From Paenibacillus nasutitermitis (GTDB lineage Bacteria > Bacillota > Bacilli > Paenibacillales > Paenibacillaceae), in contig NZ_BMHP01000002.1 of assembly GCF_014641075.1 (NCBI RefSeq), positions 1,892,472 to 1,956,471 on the forward strand: a stretch of DNA of 64,000 nt. The letters run 5' to 3'. How positions within the stretch are numbered: the stretch's first letter is position 1; every line of letters starts with the position of its first letter. Under the pieces are notes generated by a model. That model worked only from the letters and a program-made list of their open reading frames with translations, was not told the origin of the DNA and made no database searches. Made by a program: the position numbers and the translations under genes. Below are positions 47,091-56,183 of this stretch, one piece after another.

Positions 47091-47162
47091 TATATTGTCC
47101 TTTATACCGCATATAAACAGCACATTCAATCCTTATAATGAGAGTAAGAGTTGGACAATATA
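47091..47162. promoter_or_regulatory. Rhamnosidase promoter flanked by a 10-bp inverted repeat
   Basis: TATATTGTCC (47091-47100) and GGACAATATA (47153-47162) are perfect inverted copies. They enclose a TATAAT box (47134-47139) and a smaller repeat TTTATA-N5-TATAAA (47101-47117). No good -35 is seen, as expected for a promoter that needs an activator such as the adjacent AraC protein. Confidence 0.55.
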
Positions 47163-47183
47163 CCTGAAAGGTGAGATCAGCTT

Positions 47184-49862
47184 ATGGCGATCGTAACAAA
47201 GCTTCGCTGCGAATATTTGGAGAACCCCATCGGCCTTGATAATCCACACCCCAGAATCAGCTGGCAAATTCAGAGCGGTATCCGGTCCTGGCTGCAGTCG
47301 GCCTTCCAAATTCAAGTTTCCCCGAGTCCGGATTTCAGCAGCTTGCTGTGGGATTCCGGCAAAGTCCAAAGTAACGAATCCACCCATATTGCTTTAACGG
47401 AATTGGATGTCGAAGCTTCGCGGCGCTATTATTATCATATCCGGGTCTGGGATAAACAAGAACTAGCATCGGCTTGGTCTGAAATCGCTTTCTGGGAAAC
47501 AGGTTTACTGGAACCAGGCAACTGGCAGGCCCAGTGGATAAGCGCGCCGCTGCAATCCTTCCCGGTGGAATCCGGGCAGTCCCCTCTGCTCCGCCGCATA
47601 TTCAGCGTGAATGCCCCTGTCAGAAGCGCTCGAATTTATGTCACCGCTCTGGGACTGTATGAATTAAACTTGAACGGTATCCGGGTCGGTGAGGATTATT
47701 TCACACCGGGGTGGACCAACTATAATAAACGGCTGCAGTACCAGACCTACGATGTAACCGCGTTATTGTCCAATGGCAGCAATGCAATCGGAGCTGCGCT
47801 GGGTAATGGTTGGTTCAAAGGAAATTTGGCTTGGGAAGATAAGAAAAATATCTATGGCGAGCGCACCGCGCTGCTGCTGGAGCTCCATGTGACCTATGAA
47901 GACGGGTCCGGGGATGTAATCGTATCCGATAACGGATGGAGGGCGGCCAAAAGCCCGGTCTTGCTGTCGGAAATCTATCATGGGGAAACGTACGACGCGC
48001 GTCTGGAAAAGCAAGGCTGGAGCACTGCAGCCTATGACGACTCGCAGTGGGAGCAGGTGGAAGTGCTGGAGCACACCAAAGCGATTCTCATCGCGCAGGA
48101 GAACGAGCCCGTCCGGAAAATCGGGGAATTGCAGCCGATTGCCCTCCTCACGACACCTGCCGGAGAAACCGTCATCGACATGGGCCAAAATATGGTCGGC
48201 TGGGTCCGGTTCACCATGAACGGCGCTGAGGGGCAAGAAGTCAGCCTGCAGCATGCCGAAGTGCTGGATCAGGAGGGCAATTTTTATACGGAAAATTTGC
48301 GGAATGCCAAGCAGGCGATCCACTATATTTTGAACGGACAAGGTTCCGAGACCTATGAGCCGCATTTCACATTCCAGGGCTTTCGTTATGTGAAGCTGAC
48401 AGGATTCAGCGAGCCGGTCAGATTGGAGGATTTCACCGGTGTGGTTCTCCATTCGGATATGGAGGTGACGGGAGATTTCCAATGCTCGGACCCGCTCATT
48501 AACCAGCTCCAGCATAATATTTTATGGGGCCAGAAAGGAAACTTCCTTGATGTTCCGACGGATTGTCCGCAGCGCGATGAACGGCTCGGATGGACCGGGG
48601 ATGCGCAGATGTTTATCCGCACATCGGCCCATTTGATGAATGTGGCCCCTTTCTTCGGCAAATGGCTGAAGGACTTGGCTTCGGATCAACTGGAGAACGG
48701 CGGCGTGCCTTTTGTCATTCCCAATGTGCTGGGCGATGAGGCTCATTCCTCAGCGGCTTGGGGGGATGCGGCGGTCATTTGTCCCTGGGTTATCTATCAA
48801 TGTTATGGAGACAAGCGGATTCTGGAGCAGCAGTACGAGAGCATGAAAGCATGGGTCGATTACATGCACCGGCAAGGCGAGCAGGAATTCCTCTGGAATA
48901 CCGGCTTTCATTTTGGAGATTGGCTCGGGCTTGACTCCAAACCGGGATCCTATATCGGAGCAACCGACCGGGACCTCATTGCCACTGCCTTCTTCGCCTA
49001 TTCCACCTCTTTATTCGTAAAAACAGCCGCCGTACTGGAGAAGAAAGAGGATATCGCCTTCTACTCAAACTTGCATGATGAAATTCTGAAGGCGTTCAAG
49101 CACGAATTTATTACGCCTTCCGGGAGATTGTCGGTTCCGACCCAGACGGCCCAGGTGCTGGCTCTGATGTTCGGACTTGTGGAGGGTAAGGCAAAGGAAA
49201 GAGCGGAGAAGAAGCTGCTGGAGCTTATGGATGAAAGCAAGCATCACCTGACCACAGGTTTTGTCGGCACACCGTATTTAAACCTCGTGCTCAGCCAGAT
49301 CGGCAGCAAGGACGCGGCCTATAAGCTGCTGTTCCAGACAGATTATCCATCCTGGCTGTATCAGGTGACCAAAGGCGCAACAACGATCTGGGAGCATTGG
49401 GACGGGATTAAGGAGGACGGCAGCTTCTGGAGCAAGGATATGAACTCCTTTAACCACTATGCTTACGGCGCGATCGGCGATTGGCTGTACCGCTGTGTAG
49501 CGGGGATTGATACGGATGAAGCGGCACCGGGATATAAGCATATTCTGATTAAGCCGCAGCCGGGAGAGGGACTTACCTGGGCCAAAGCAACCCTTCAGAC
49601 CCTGCATGGCCTTGTCGCATCCGAGTGGCGCCACCGCGAAGACTCCACCATGGAGCTTCATGTGACCATCCCGCCTAATACGACCGCATCCATTCTGCTG
49701 CCTGAAGCGGTGGAGGAAGGGATTCTGGAGAACGGGAAGGATATTGCCCTCTCGGATGGCATTCATTCGATGAGCCACATAGATTCCGGAGCAGCTCTGG
49801 AAATCGGGTCGGGCGATTATGTGTTTACTTTCTCCGTGCCTGTCCCCGTACAGGCTGGATAA
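47184..49862 (+). CDS. Alpha-L-rhamnosidase (GH78)
   Basis: An 892-residue glycoside hydrolase of family 78 removing terminal alpha-L-rhamnose. The N-terminal region (about 1-130) has the fibronectin-like fold typical of these enzymes (NPIGLD.PHPRISW). Beta-sandwich domains follow, and then the catalytic alpha/alpha barrel from about 430, with the conserved DVPTDCPQRDERLGWTGDAQ near 453-472 that carries the acidic residues. The C-terminal sandwich domain contains IKPQPGEGLTWAKA. There is no signal peptide, so it acts on imported rhamnosides in the cytoplasm. It is monocistronic with a strong terminator. Confidence 0.95.
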   Translation: MAIVTKLRCEYLENPIGLDNPHPRISWQIQSGIRSWLQSAFQIQVSPSPDFSSLLWDSGKVQSNESTHIALTELDVEASRRYYYHIRVWDKQELASAWSEIAFWETGLLEPGNWQAQWISAPLQSFPVESGQSPLLRRIFSVNAPVRSARIYVTALGLYELNLNGIRVGEDYFTPGWTNYNKRLQYQTYDVTALLSNGSNAIGAALGNGWFKGNLAWEDKKNIYGERTALLLELHVTYEDGSGDVIVSDNGWRAAKSPVLLSEIYHGETYDARLEKQGWSTAAYDDSQWEQVEVLEHTKAILIAQENEPVRKIGELQPIALLTTPAGETVIDMGQNMVGWVRFTMNGAEGQEVSLQHAEVLDQEGNFYTENLRNAKQAIHYILNGQGSETYEPHFTFQGFRYVKLTGFSEPVRLEDFTGVVLHSDMEVTGDFQCSDPLINQLQHNILWGQKGNFLDVPTDCPQRDERLGWTGDAQMFIRTSAHLMNVAPFFGKWLKDLASDQLENGGVPFVIPNVLGDEAHSSAAWGDAAVICPWVIYQCYGDKRILEQQYESMKAWVDYMHRQGEQEFLWNTGFHFGDWLGLDSKPGSYIGATDRDLIATAFFAYSTSLFVKTAAVLEKKEDIAFYSNLHDEILKAFKHEFITPSGRLSVPTQTAQVLALMFGLVEGKAKERAEKKLLELMDESKHHLTTGFVGTPYLNLVLSQIGSKDAAYKLLFQTDYPSWLYQVTKGATTIWEHWDGIKEDGSFWSKDMNSFNHYAYGAIGDWLYRCVAGIDTDEAAPGYKHILIKPQPGEGLTWAKATLQTLHGLVASEWRHREDSTMELHVTIPPNTTASILLPEAVEEGILENGKDIALSDGIHSMSHIDSGAALEIGSGDYVFTFSVPVPVQAG

Positions 49863-49884
49863 AAGGTATATAGCACTTGAATAC

Positions 49885-49922
49885 AACGCGATGAGGCAGC
49901 TTGCAGGCTGCCTCATCGCGTT
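49885..49922 (+). terminator. Terminator downstream of rhamnosidase
   Basis: A 16-base perfect stem (AACGCGATGAGGCAGC and its complement) with a six-base loop. It also serves the convergent grpB-family gene. Confidence 0.92.
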
Positions 49923-49935
49923 GTTTGATATTACC

Positions 49936-50460
49936 TCATCCCCGGTCGAGGTCTGCTTTTAGGATAGCGGCAACAAATTCGGACTTTCCATCGCAGTAGC
50001 TGTCAATGTCATGGCGATGCTGCTTGGCGAGCTTCATTTTTATCGAAGCATATTCCCTGCGGGCGGCTTCATGGGAACGGAGATAGTCACGAAAAGCGAT
50101 ATGCTCCAGATAACCTTTGCCATCCTTGGGGCATACATAAAGATGGTATTTCATAAAGCCGTCCGGAACGGTGGGATTAAACGCCTCGCGCCCTTCTATC
50201 CCGAGATTGCCTTGATGTTCGAAGCCTGCTTTGGCCAGACGCTCCACAATAGCCGGCAGCATGCTGTAATCCTCCATCACCGCATCGAGATCGATGATCG
50301 GCTTGGCCGGAAGTCCTTCCACCGAGGTGCTCCCCACATGCTCGATACCCAGAATCAGATCGCCGATATAGCCTTCGATCATGCTCCTGATTTGCCGAAA
50401 CTGCTCCTTCCATACCGGATCGTAAGGAACCACTTCAATCACTCTTGTTTTTTCCGCCAT
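49936..50460 (-). CDS. GrpB-family nucleotidyltransferase-like protein
   Basis: A 174-residue protein of the GrpB/UPF0157 family: VVPYDPVWKEQF at about residues 9-20, the HVGSTSVEGLPAKPIIDLD nucleotidyltransferase-like signature at about 40-58, and YHLYVCPKDG near 110. The family is often near antibiotic resistance-like genes, but its reaction is not established. The start is ATG 50460; a longer frame upstream lacks a ribosome binding site. Confidence 0.9.
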   Translation of the reverse strand: MAEKTRVIEVVPYDPVWKEQFRQIRSMIEGYIGDLILGIEHVGSTSVEGLPAKPIIDLDAVMEDYSMLPAIVERLAKAGFEHQGNLGIEGREAFNPTVPDGFMKYHLYVCPKDGKGYLEHIAFRDYLRSHEAARREYASIKMKLAKQHRHDIDSYCDGKSEFVAAILKADLDRG

Positions 50461-50548
50461 ACTTGAACCGGACACTCCCTTCAAAGTAGAGACGACTCGA
50501 CATGATTCAACCTCTATTATGAATAAAAAAGGGCACTGAGGAAACATC

Positions 50549-51586
50549 CTATTTTCTGTTTGGCAATCCGGCCTCTACCGCTTGCATATTGGGCTCAATA
50601 TGATCCCAACGATTGATGCAATGATGAAGAATCATTTCCAAATCGTTTGCCCTCTGGGTGTTATCCAGGTTTCTATACAGAATATTCATCAGCCAATTCG
50701 TCAGATTTCGAAGATGATGGCGATAGGCGTAAAACCGGAGCATGTCGATATTTATAGTCACCGGATGACCGATCTGCTTCTCATAAGCAGAAAAAAACAC
50801 CTCAAAACCATCACCTATATAACTCATAAAATCAAGTTCAGGAGGCGCCATTATCAACGATTCCCAATCAATCACGCAGATCCCGGTCTCATGGCGAATC
50901 AGGTTCCCTCCCCAAAGATCCCCATGGCATAAAACCTTTTCTCCGGGATCGGCTGCTGCCGCGCGCCCAAGCTTCTGAACAAGCTCAAGCATCGCTGCGA
51001 TTTGCTTCTTTCTGGGCAGAACATGTTCCCTTAGGGATTGAAGGTTGGGATCGTCCGCGGACTGGATCTGTTCAAGAGCGGACAAAGCTTTCTCCAAGCC
51101 AGGTACGAAATCCAGCGAATAGGTTTCAATGACCAGCGACTGGGCGGCGATGCGGGAGGTTGACTGATGAAGAAGCGCGGCCAGCTTCCCGATTGTTTGC
51201 AAGATTTCAATTGAAAAAGGATAAGCCTCCGCCAGTGACTCTCCCTCAATAAAAGGAAATAAAACGGCTGTGCAATCGCTTAATACAATTTTGTATTCCC
51301 CTGCACGGGTTCGGATGGGAGACGCAAGATTCCGAAAAAGCCCCTGATGATATAAATGCCAAGTTGCCGGCAAATAACCATCCAGACGGGCAATCCCTTT
51401 TCGTTGGCTGTCATTATGATGATCAAATACCTTCAGGTAATACCGCTGCGCAGCCGTGCCATTCAGCAAATACGAATAAGCCGAATCTCCCATCGGAATG
51501 AAGAGCAGCTTATCGGCTTGAATTCCGTATTCTTCATTAAGCTTCGTGATTAGCGCGGATTCATCGGTCTGAAGTTTTGTTTTCAT
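50549..51586 (-). CDS. Aminoglycoside phosphotransferase-family (APH/CotS-like) kinase
   Basis: A 345-residue small-molecule kinase with the protein-kinase-like fold. The catalytic loop CHGDLWGGNLI is near residues 219-229 and the metal-binding VIDWE near 237-241. Proteins of this group phosphorylate aminoglycosides, choline, homoserine or sugars, and CotS-like members occur in spore coats. No specific substrate can be read. It sits between GrpB and DUF1569 genes on the same strand. GGAGG lies four bases before the ATG, next to a long hairpin. Confidence 0.85.
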   Translation of the reverse strand: MKTKLQTDESALITKLNEEYGIQADKLLFIPMGDSAYSYLLNGTAAQRYYLKVFDHHNDSQRKGIARLDGYLPATWHLYHQGLFRNLASPIRTRAGEYKIVLSDCTAVLFPFIEGESLAEAYPFSIEILQTIGKLAALLHQSTSRIAAQSLVIETYSLDFVPGLEKALSALEQIQSADDPNLQSLREHVLPRKKQIAAMLELVQKLGRAAAADPGEKVLCHGDLWGGNLIRHETGICVIDWESLIMAPPELDFMSYIGDGFEVFFSAYEKQIGHPVTINIDMLRFYAYRHHLRNLTNWLMNILYRNLDNTQRANDLEMILHHCINRWDHIEPNMQAVEAGLPNRK

Positions 51587-51595
51587 TTTGCCTCC

Positions 51596-51657
51596 CGAAC
51601 TCGAACAAGGTGCCGCTGCAGCGGTCTTTCTTCTTGTGTACCAAGTATTCGAGTTCG
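51596..51657 (-). other. Structured intergenic RNA-like element upstream of the kinase gene
   Basis: A 10-base perfect inverted repeat CGAACTCGAA / TTCGAGTTCG closes a 62-nt element containing two further stems: CTTG-N5-CAAG (minus strand) and the palindrome CCGCTGCAGCGG. The outer stem ends directly before the kinase ribosome binding site. Confidence 0.5.
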
Positions 51658-51672
51658 TTAATGAGCTGCTGA

Positions 51673-52122
51673 CTAAACACCAAACTGTTTTAAATGATGG
51701 TCCAAGTGCTTATATAATCCTTTTCCCCACTGCTCAGGGGTGAGCTTCCCAAAAAAAGGATGCGGATGAGTCGTACAACTTTCAGGCCCATTACTTTGGA
51801 ATTCTATTATTTTTTGCTTCAGTCTTTCTTTTTCGGCCTCAAATACTTTTTTATCTGTCACTAAAACAGTCGGAATGGTGGACATGTTGCGGGCTAACGG
51901 CTTGTCGTTATAAAAAACGGGTTTTGCAAACTTACCTATCAATACCCCTAACCAGCCTCTTGGTGGACTAGTATTTCCCATTGCAATGTCTTGAAACGCC
52001 GAGCAATGAGCGAGCATTTGGGCAACATCCATTTTACCCCAATGAGGTTGTGAAACCGGGCTCAACGTGTCGATACGGTTTAGAATTTCCACTGTATGCA
52101 AATAATCAAAGATATCTTTCAT
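51673..52122 (-). CDS. DUF1569 family protein
   Basis: A 149-residue protein of the DUF1569 family, a DinB-like four-helix fold: QPHWGKMDVAQMLAHCSAFQ near residues 25-44 and HPFFGKLTPEQWGKGLYKHLDHHLKQF at the C-terminus, with histidines that could bind a metal. The function is unknown. The gene is AT-richer than its neighbours. It is the first gene of the small minus-strand group ending with grpB. Confidence 0.85.
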   Translation of the reverse strand: MKDIFDYLHTVEILNRIDTLSPVSQPHWGKMDVAQMLAHCSAFQDIAMGNTSPPRGWLGVLIGKFAKPVFYNDKPLARNMSTIPTVLVTDKKVFEAEKERLKQKIIEFQSNGPESCTTHPHPFFGKLTPEQWGKGLYKHLDHHLKQFGV

Positions 52123-52332
52123 AACAGCTCCCTTCAGCTTAATTTCTGAAATTAAACTGGCAAGCCTATTCGTGATGTTTTTTTCTGATATTTAATTAGT
52201 TGAGGCGGGATATAGCTTATTATAACATTGTGCAGTTGAGGATATTTCTTATTGATTGCTGTTTAGTCTGATCCGGCGCAACCTGAAGGGATAGCTTGCC
52301 GAGTAGCGATTTGTTTCCTATATACACCAAAA

Positions 52333-52368
52333 GGCATCAAACCCTTGTATTTCACAGGTTTTGATGCC
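52333..52368 (-). terminator. Terminator downstream of the PhyH-family gene
   Basis: GGCATCAAA-ACC and GGT-TTTGATGCC form a 12-base stem (one base slipped), followed on the minus strand by TTTTGG. Confidence 0.8.
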
Positions 52369-52392
52369 ATCTGGCTGTCTCATTTGAGACGT

Positions 52393-53289
52393 TTAAATCC
52401 CCCATTCCTTGCGCGCATCCTCAACCGATTTCAACGGCTCCTTGCCCCAAGCATAATGCGCCTTCGGTTTTTTGCCGACCCATCGCGGATCCGCCGGTTC
52501 CGAAGCCAATTGGTACCGCGTATCCGAACTGATTCGATACCGGTTGGTCGTATTATTAAACGAAGCATGCATCATGAACATTCCGAAAATAATCAAGTCG
52601 CCTGCCTCAAACGCGGTGGTCGCCCATTGCCCGCCGAACGTATCGACCAATTCGATCGGATCATCGGAGAGCCAGCCCGTCGCTACATTATCCCTGTCAA
52701 CGTCCATTTGCCCGTACGTTTCTCTGACCTTCGCGTAATGCTGGGAGCCAAGCAGCATCGCAAGCGTACCTTGCTCCAGCGGAATATCCGCCATTGGTGT
52801 CCACATCGTATAGAGGTTCTTCGTGCCCCTGCCCATATAAACGATATCGTAATGAGCTCCGGTATTGCCTCCATGCCCAACGGCGCGCGGCCATTTGTAG
52901 TCAAACGTCATCGAGGGCCCGCCGAGCAGTCGATCGAATAGCCCGAATACCTTCGGAGAATTGACGATCTCAAGAAAACTCGGAAACTCCGCTTCCAGTT
53001 CCGATGCGCCCTTTCCCCACATGCCGCCTTTGTTTTCAGGGCCGATGACGCCTTCCTCTACCTGGGCATCTGGATCAAGCTTGCCTTGCTTGGCGAGGCC
53101 TTGACAAAACTCTCGATGCGCATTCAAAACCTTGCTGCGGTCATGGAAGCCCCGAATAAGTAAATATCCGTCCTCTTGCAGTCTGGCCCGGAGCGCCTCC
53201 GTATCGTCCATCAGATCGTTCGAACTGCGAAGCTCCATCAGGTATTTACTGCCCATCTCCATTTCTTGGTTTCCCATCATTAATTTCAT
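52393..53289 (-). CDS. Phytanoyl-CoA dioxygenase (PhyH)-family protein
   Basis: A 298-residue Fe(II)/2-oxoglutarate oxygenase-like protein. The iron ligands are likely HYD near residues 144-146 and the histidine of MHASFNN near 244; the arginine of NRYRIS binds 2-oxoglutarate in this family. PhyH proteins hydroxylate diverse small molecules, and the substrate here is unknown. AGGAGG lies eight bases before the ATG. It is divergent from an AraC gene that probably controls it. Confidence 0.87.
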   Translation of the reverse strand: MKLMMGNQEMEMGSKYLMELRSSNDLMDDTEALRARLQEDGYLLIRGFHDRSKVLNAHREFCQGLAKQGKLDPDAQVEEGVIGPENKGGMWGKGASELEAEFPSFLEIVNSPKVFGLFDRLLGGPSMTFDYKWPRAVGHGGNTGAHYDIVYMGRGTKNLYTMWTPMADIPLEQGTLAMLLGSQHYAKVRETYGQMDVDRDNVATGWLSDDPIELVDTFGGQWATTAFEAGDLIIFGMFMMHASFNNTTNRYRISSDTRYQLASEPADPRWVGKKPKAHYAWGKEPLKSVEDARKEWGI

Positions 53290-53463
53290 TATCTATTCCT
53301 CCTGCTTGACATGGTTTCTTAATAATAGAATCATAACATTCGGCATTCGAATCAACCATGCGAATTAGTATGGATTTTCTATATAAATGTAGTCTATAAT
53401 TCGTTTAATGCACAAAATAATGATATATTTGTAGAATTTCATTCAGAAGCAGAGGATGATTCC

Positions 53464-54345
53464 ATGGATCATATGTTTCAATTGCCTGATTTGTACAGCG
53501 CCCTGCGGATTCCGGGCATGGAGTATGCCAAGCACAAAGCCGGATGGTCCTACCCAGACCATCGGCATCCTTATTTCGAGTTTTTGTTTTGTATTTCCGG
53601 CGAAATGGATCAATGGGTCAACGGACGAATGTACCGGATGTACCCCGGCGACGCGATTATCATCCAATCGGAGATGCTTCATCGAACGGAAGCGCGGATG
53701 GATTGCAGTTATTTCGATTTTCATTTCGAAGTGGAAATCAATGCGATCAACATGATCTTCCAACTGACCGCTGATCCCGTGTTGCGCAGCGAATCCTACG
53801 GGCACGTTTCCGAATGGGTATCGCGGTTTATCACCTGTTTCGGAGAGCATCTGCAGCAGATAATGGTTCGCGAAGATACGAAGCCCGCGACGATCGCTGA
53901 CGACATGGCGGCCTCCGTCAAGCAACTGCAGATGCATTCCAGCATCCTGGACTTTATCGCGAATTTGGCATCCGAGCTAATCGTTGTGCAAGATAGCCCG
54001 CTCCCGGTAAGCGGCGTCAAGCCCTCGCAATTGAAGCTGGCGCGGGAAGCCGCCTATTGGATGGAATATCATGTGAATACCCGTATCAATATTACGGCCA
54101 TCGCCCAACAATTAAATGTCCATCGGACGCATTTGCATGAGTGCTTCAAGCTGGTCTATGGCATTTCGCCTTCCGTATTTCAGCAGCGCATCCGGATCCG
54201 CGAAGCCAAGAAACTGCTGCAAAACACCGACCTCAGCGTGGAAGAAATCGGCCATGCCCTCTGTTACTCCTCGGCCAGCCATTTCAGTCAAGCCTTTCGC
54301 AAGGCTATGAGGGTATCACCGCAGCAGTTTCGTCATTTCAAATGA
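53464..54345 (+). CDS. AraC-family regulator divergent from the PhyH gene
   Basis: A 293-residue regulator with an N-terminal cupin domain (DHRHPYFEFLFCISGEMDQ near residues 32-50) and a C-terminal AraC double helix-turn-helix domain (about 195-293: ITAIAQQLNVHRTHLHECFK and EEIGHALCYSSASHFSQAFRK). It is a recognisable paralogue of the regulator at 62947-63831. It faces the PhyH gene across 174 bp and lies at the 3' side of the KDG operon. Either could be its target. TATAAT at 53395-53400 may be its -10 box. Confidence 0.92.
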   Translation: MDHMFQLPDLYSALRIPGMEYAKHKAGWSYPDHRHPYFEFLFCISGEMDQWVNGRMYRMYPGDAIIIQSEMLHRTEARMDCSYFDFHFEVEINAINMIFQLTADPVLRSESYGHVSEWVSRFITCFGEHLQQIMVREDTKPATIADDMAASVKQLQMHSSILDFIANLASELIVVQDSPLPVSGVKPSQLKLAREAAYWMEYHVNTRINITAIAQQLNVHRTHLHECFKLVYGISPSVFQQRIRIREAKKLLQNTDLSVEEIGHALCYSSASHFSQAFRKAMRVSPQQFRHFK

Positions 54346-54424
54346 ACGACTTGGAAGGTGTTCAATTTCCCTTCCTTAGTCGACAAGATTCGGTCTCTTG
54401 TGATGCACATATGGATCTCCGAGT

Positions 54425-54474
54425 AAAAAAAAAAAATCATACCCGATGCGAGCCGAAGCTTCAGCATGCAGGTA
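54425..54474 (-). terminator. Candidate terminator of the KDG operon
   Basis: On the minus strand a hairpin with TACC/GGTA and ATGC/GCAT pairs and internal mismatches precedes a run of 12 T residues (A12 at 54425-54436 on the plus strand). Confidence 0.6.
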
Positions 54475-54496
54475 CGATAAAATTGAAATAAGGGAC

Positions 54497-55138
54497 TCAT
54501 GAACGGCTAGCGAGCGACTCCGCCGCGGCGACATACCGCACGGCATGCTCCCGTAGCTTCCCGTACTCTCCCGCGCGTATCCACGCCAGGTTCACAAGGC
54601 TGCCCCCCACGCCGAACGCGCAAGCGCCCGCTGCTGCATAATCCGCCATATTGTCGGGATTCACCCCGCCAGTCGCCACCATCGGAATATGCGACAACGG
54701 TCCCTGCAGCTCCTTCAAATAAGAAGCGCCTAACGTTCCGGCCGGAAACACCTTCACCGCTTTCGCCCCGAGCTTCCAGGCACGAACGATTTCCGTCGGC
54801 GTCATCGCCCCCGGCACGATCGGCACGTTCGCTGCAACCGCGCAGCAGATCGTCGCCTCATCAATGTTCGGCGTGATTAAATATTCCGCGCCTGCGTCGA
54901 TCGCTTTCGCCGCCATCTCTTCATCCAGCACCGTGCCCGCTCCGATTCTGGCCCGGTCCCCGAATCGGTCCCGCCAGCGGCGGATGATGCCGTAAGCGCC
55001 GGGTGTGTTCAAGGTCACTTCGATCAGGCGGATACCGCCGTCCGTCAGCGCCTCGGCCGTGTCATCGGCGTGAGCTTCGGGAACGCCTCTCACGATCGCA
55101 ATGACCTTCCTTTGGCGCAGCTCTTCCATCAGTTCCAT
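54497..55138 (-). CDS. eda: 2-dehydro-3-deoxy-phosphogluconate aldolase
   Basis: Class I aldolase splitting KDPG into pyruvate and glyceraldehyde 3-phosphate. Key segments are IRLIEVTLNTPGA (the glutamate proton-transfer residue), ARIGAGTVLDEE, YLITPN in place of the more common FLVSPG, and GAKAVKVFPAG with the Schiff-base lysine. The length of 213 residues is normal. AAGGAGG precedes ATG 55138. It is the last gene of the operon and the final step of the pathway. Confidence 0.94.
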   Translation of the reverse strand: MELMEELRQRKVIAIVRGVPEAHADDTAEALTDGGIRLIEVTLNTPGAYGIIRRWRDRFGDRARIGAGTVLDEEMAAKAIDAGAEYLITPNIDEATICCAVAANVPIVPGAMTPTEIVRAWKLGAKAVKVFPAGTLGASYLKELQGPLSHIPMVATGGVNPDNMADYAAAGACAFGVGGSLVNLAWIRAGEYGKLREHAVRYVAAAESLASRS

Positions 55139-55190
55139 TCGTTAACCTCCTTTCAACCGAGTCGATCGGCTCCACCGGTTCGACCAGTTT

Positions 55191-56183
55191 TCACCTCGTC
55201 GTTTGCCGCTTGCCCTGCATCAGCGCTTCGAGCTCCGAAAGGGAAGGAAGCCCAGACCAATCTCCCTTGAACTGCGTCGCGAGAGCCCCATATACATTAG
55301 CTCTCTCCAAGCCGCGGAGCAGCAGCTCCGGCAGTCTTTCCGTCCGCCAGTCCTCGGTGGGGCCAACCATGACGGACAATAGCCCCGCCGCGAACGCATC
55401 TCCCGCTCCGACCGTATCCACGACGCGCTCGACCCGGTAACCCGGCACGCGAAGGATAGCGTCCCCAGTAAAACCGACCGATCCGTCTTCGCCAAGCTTT
55501 AACGCAACGACAGACGGTCCCATCTGCAGAAAGTCGTGGCCGTAAGCATCCGGGCTCATCTCCCCGAGCAGGAACTCCGCTTCTTCGGCACCTGGCAGGA
55601 ACAAGTCACATAGCGGAACTAGCGACAGCAGCGTATCCCGAGCTGTCTTCTCATCCCACAGCTTGCGCCGCAGATTTGGATCGAACGACACGGTCAGTCC
55701 CTGTTCCCGCGCCATGTTCATCGCTATCCGGATCGCGTCCGCCGTCCCGTCTCCGAGCGCGGGCGTGATCCCGGTCACGTGCAGGTGCTTCGCCCCCGCA
55801 AACCATTCCTCCCGCACATCGGCAGCCGTCAACCGGCTGGCTGCGGAACGCGCGCGATAGAAGTAGACGTTCGGATCGCCATAGCCTTTGAATTCCTTGA
55901 AGAACAGACCCGTCGGCGCAGAACTGTCCCGGACGGCCAGTCCGACATCAAGACCCTCCCCAGCGAGCGTCCGCAGAACGAGATCCCCGAACGGGTCTTC
56001 GCCCAAACGGCCGATCCAACGGGCTTGCTTGCCCAGCCGGGTTAGTCCGATCGCCACATTGGTTTCCGAACCGGCCACGGATTGGCCGTACAGAGGCGCG
56101 TAAGCGATCGGCCCTTCCGTCATAGGCTGGAACAACACCATGCTCTCTCCGATCGTGACAACGTCTGTTTCGTACGGTCTCAC
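55191..56183 (-). CDS. kdgK: PfkB-family sugar kinase, probably 2-keto-3-deoxygluconate kinase
   Basis: A 330-residue ribokinase-family enzyme. The N-terminus has GESMVLFQPMTEGP, and the catalytic VDTVGAGDAFAAGLLS, with the aspartate base, is near residues 246-261. The adjacent KDPG aldolase makes 2-keto-3-deoxygluconate the most likely substrate. The GTG start overlaps the ridA stop (GTGA), so expression is coupled. Confidence 0.92.
   Translation of the reverse strand: MRPYETDVVTIGESMVLFQPMTEGPIAYAPLYGQSVAGSETNVAIGLTRLGKQARWIGRLGEDPFGDLVLRTLAGEGLDVGLAVRDSSAPTGLFFKEFKGYGDPNVYFYRARSAASRLTAADVREEWFAGAKHLHVTGITPALGDGTADAIRIAMNMAREQGLTVSFDPNLRRKLWDEKTARDTLLSLVPLCDLFLPGAEEAEFLLGEMSPDAYGHDFLQMGPSVVALKLGEDGSVGFTGDAILRVPGYRVERVVDTVGAGDAFAAGLLSVMVGPTEDWRTERLPELLLRGLERANVYGALATQFKGDWSGLPSLSELEALMQGKRQTTR

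Noticed and set aside
51596..51657. Degenerate tRNA gene or T-box leader
   Set aside because: The element is too short, lacks an anticodon arm and acceptor end in the right layout, and has no T-box sequence; I list it only as a structured element.
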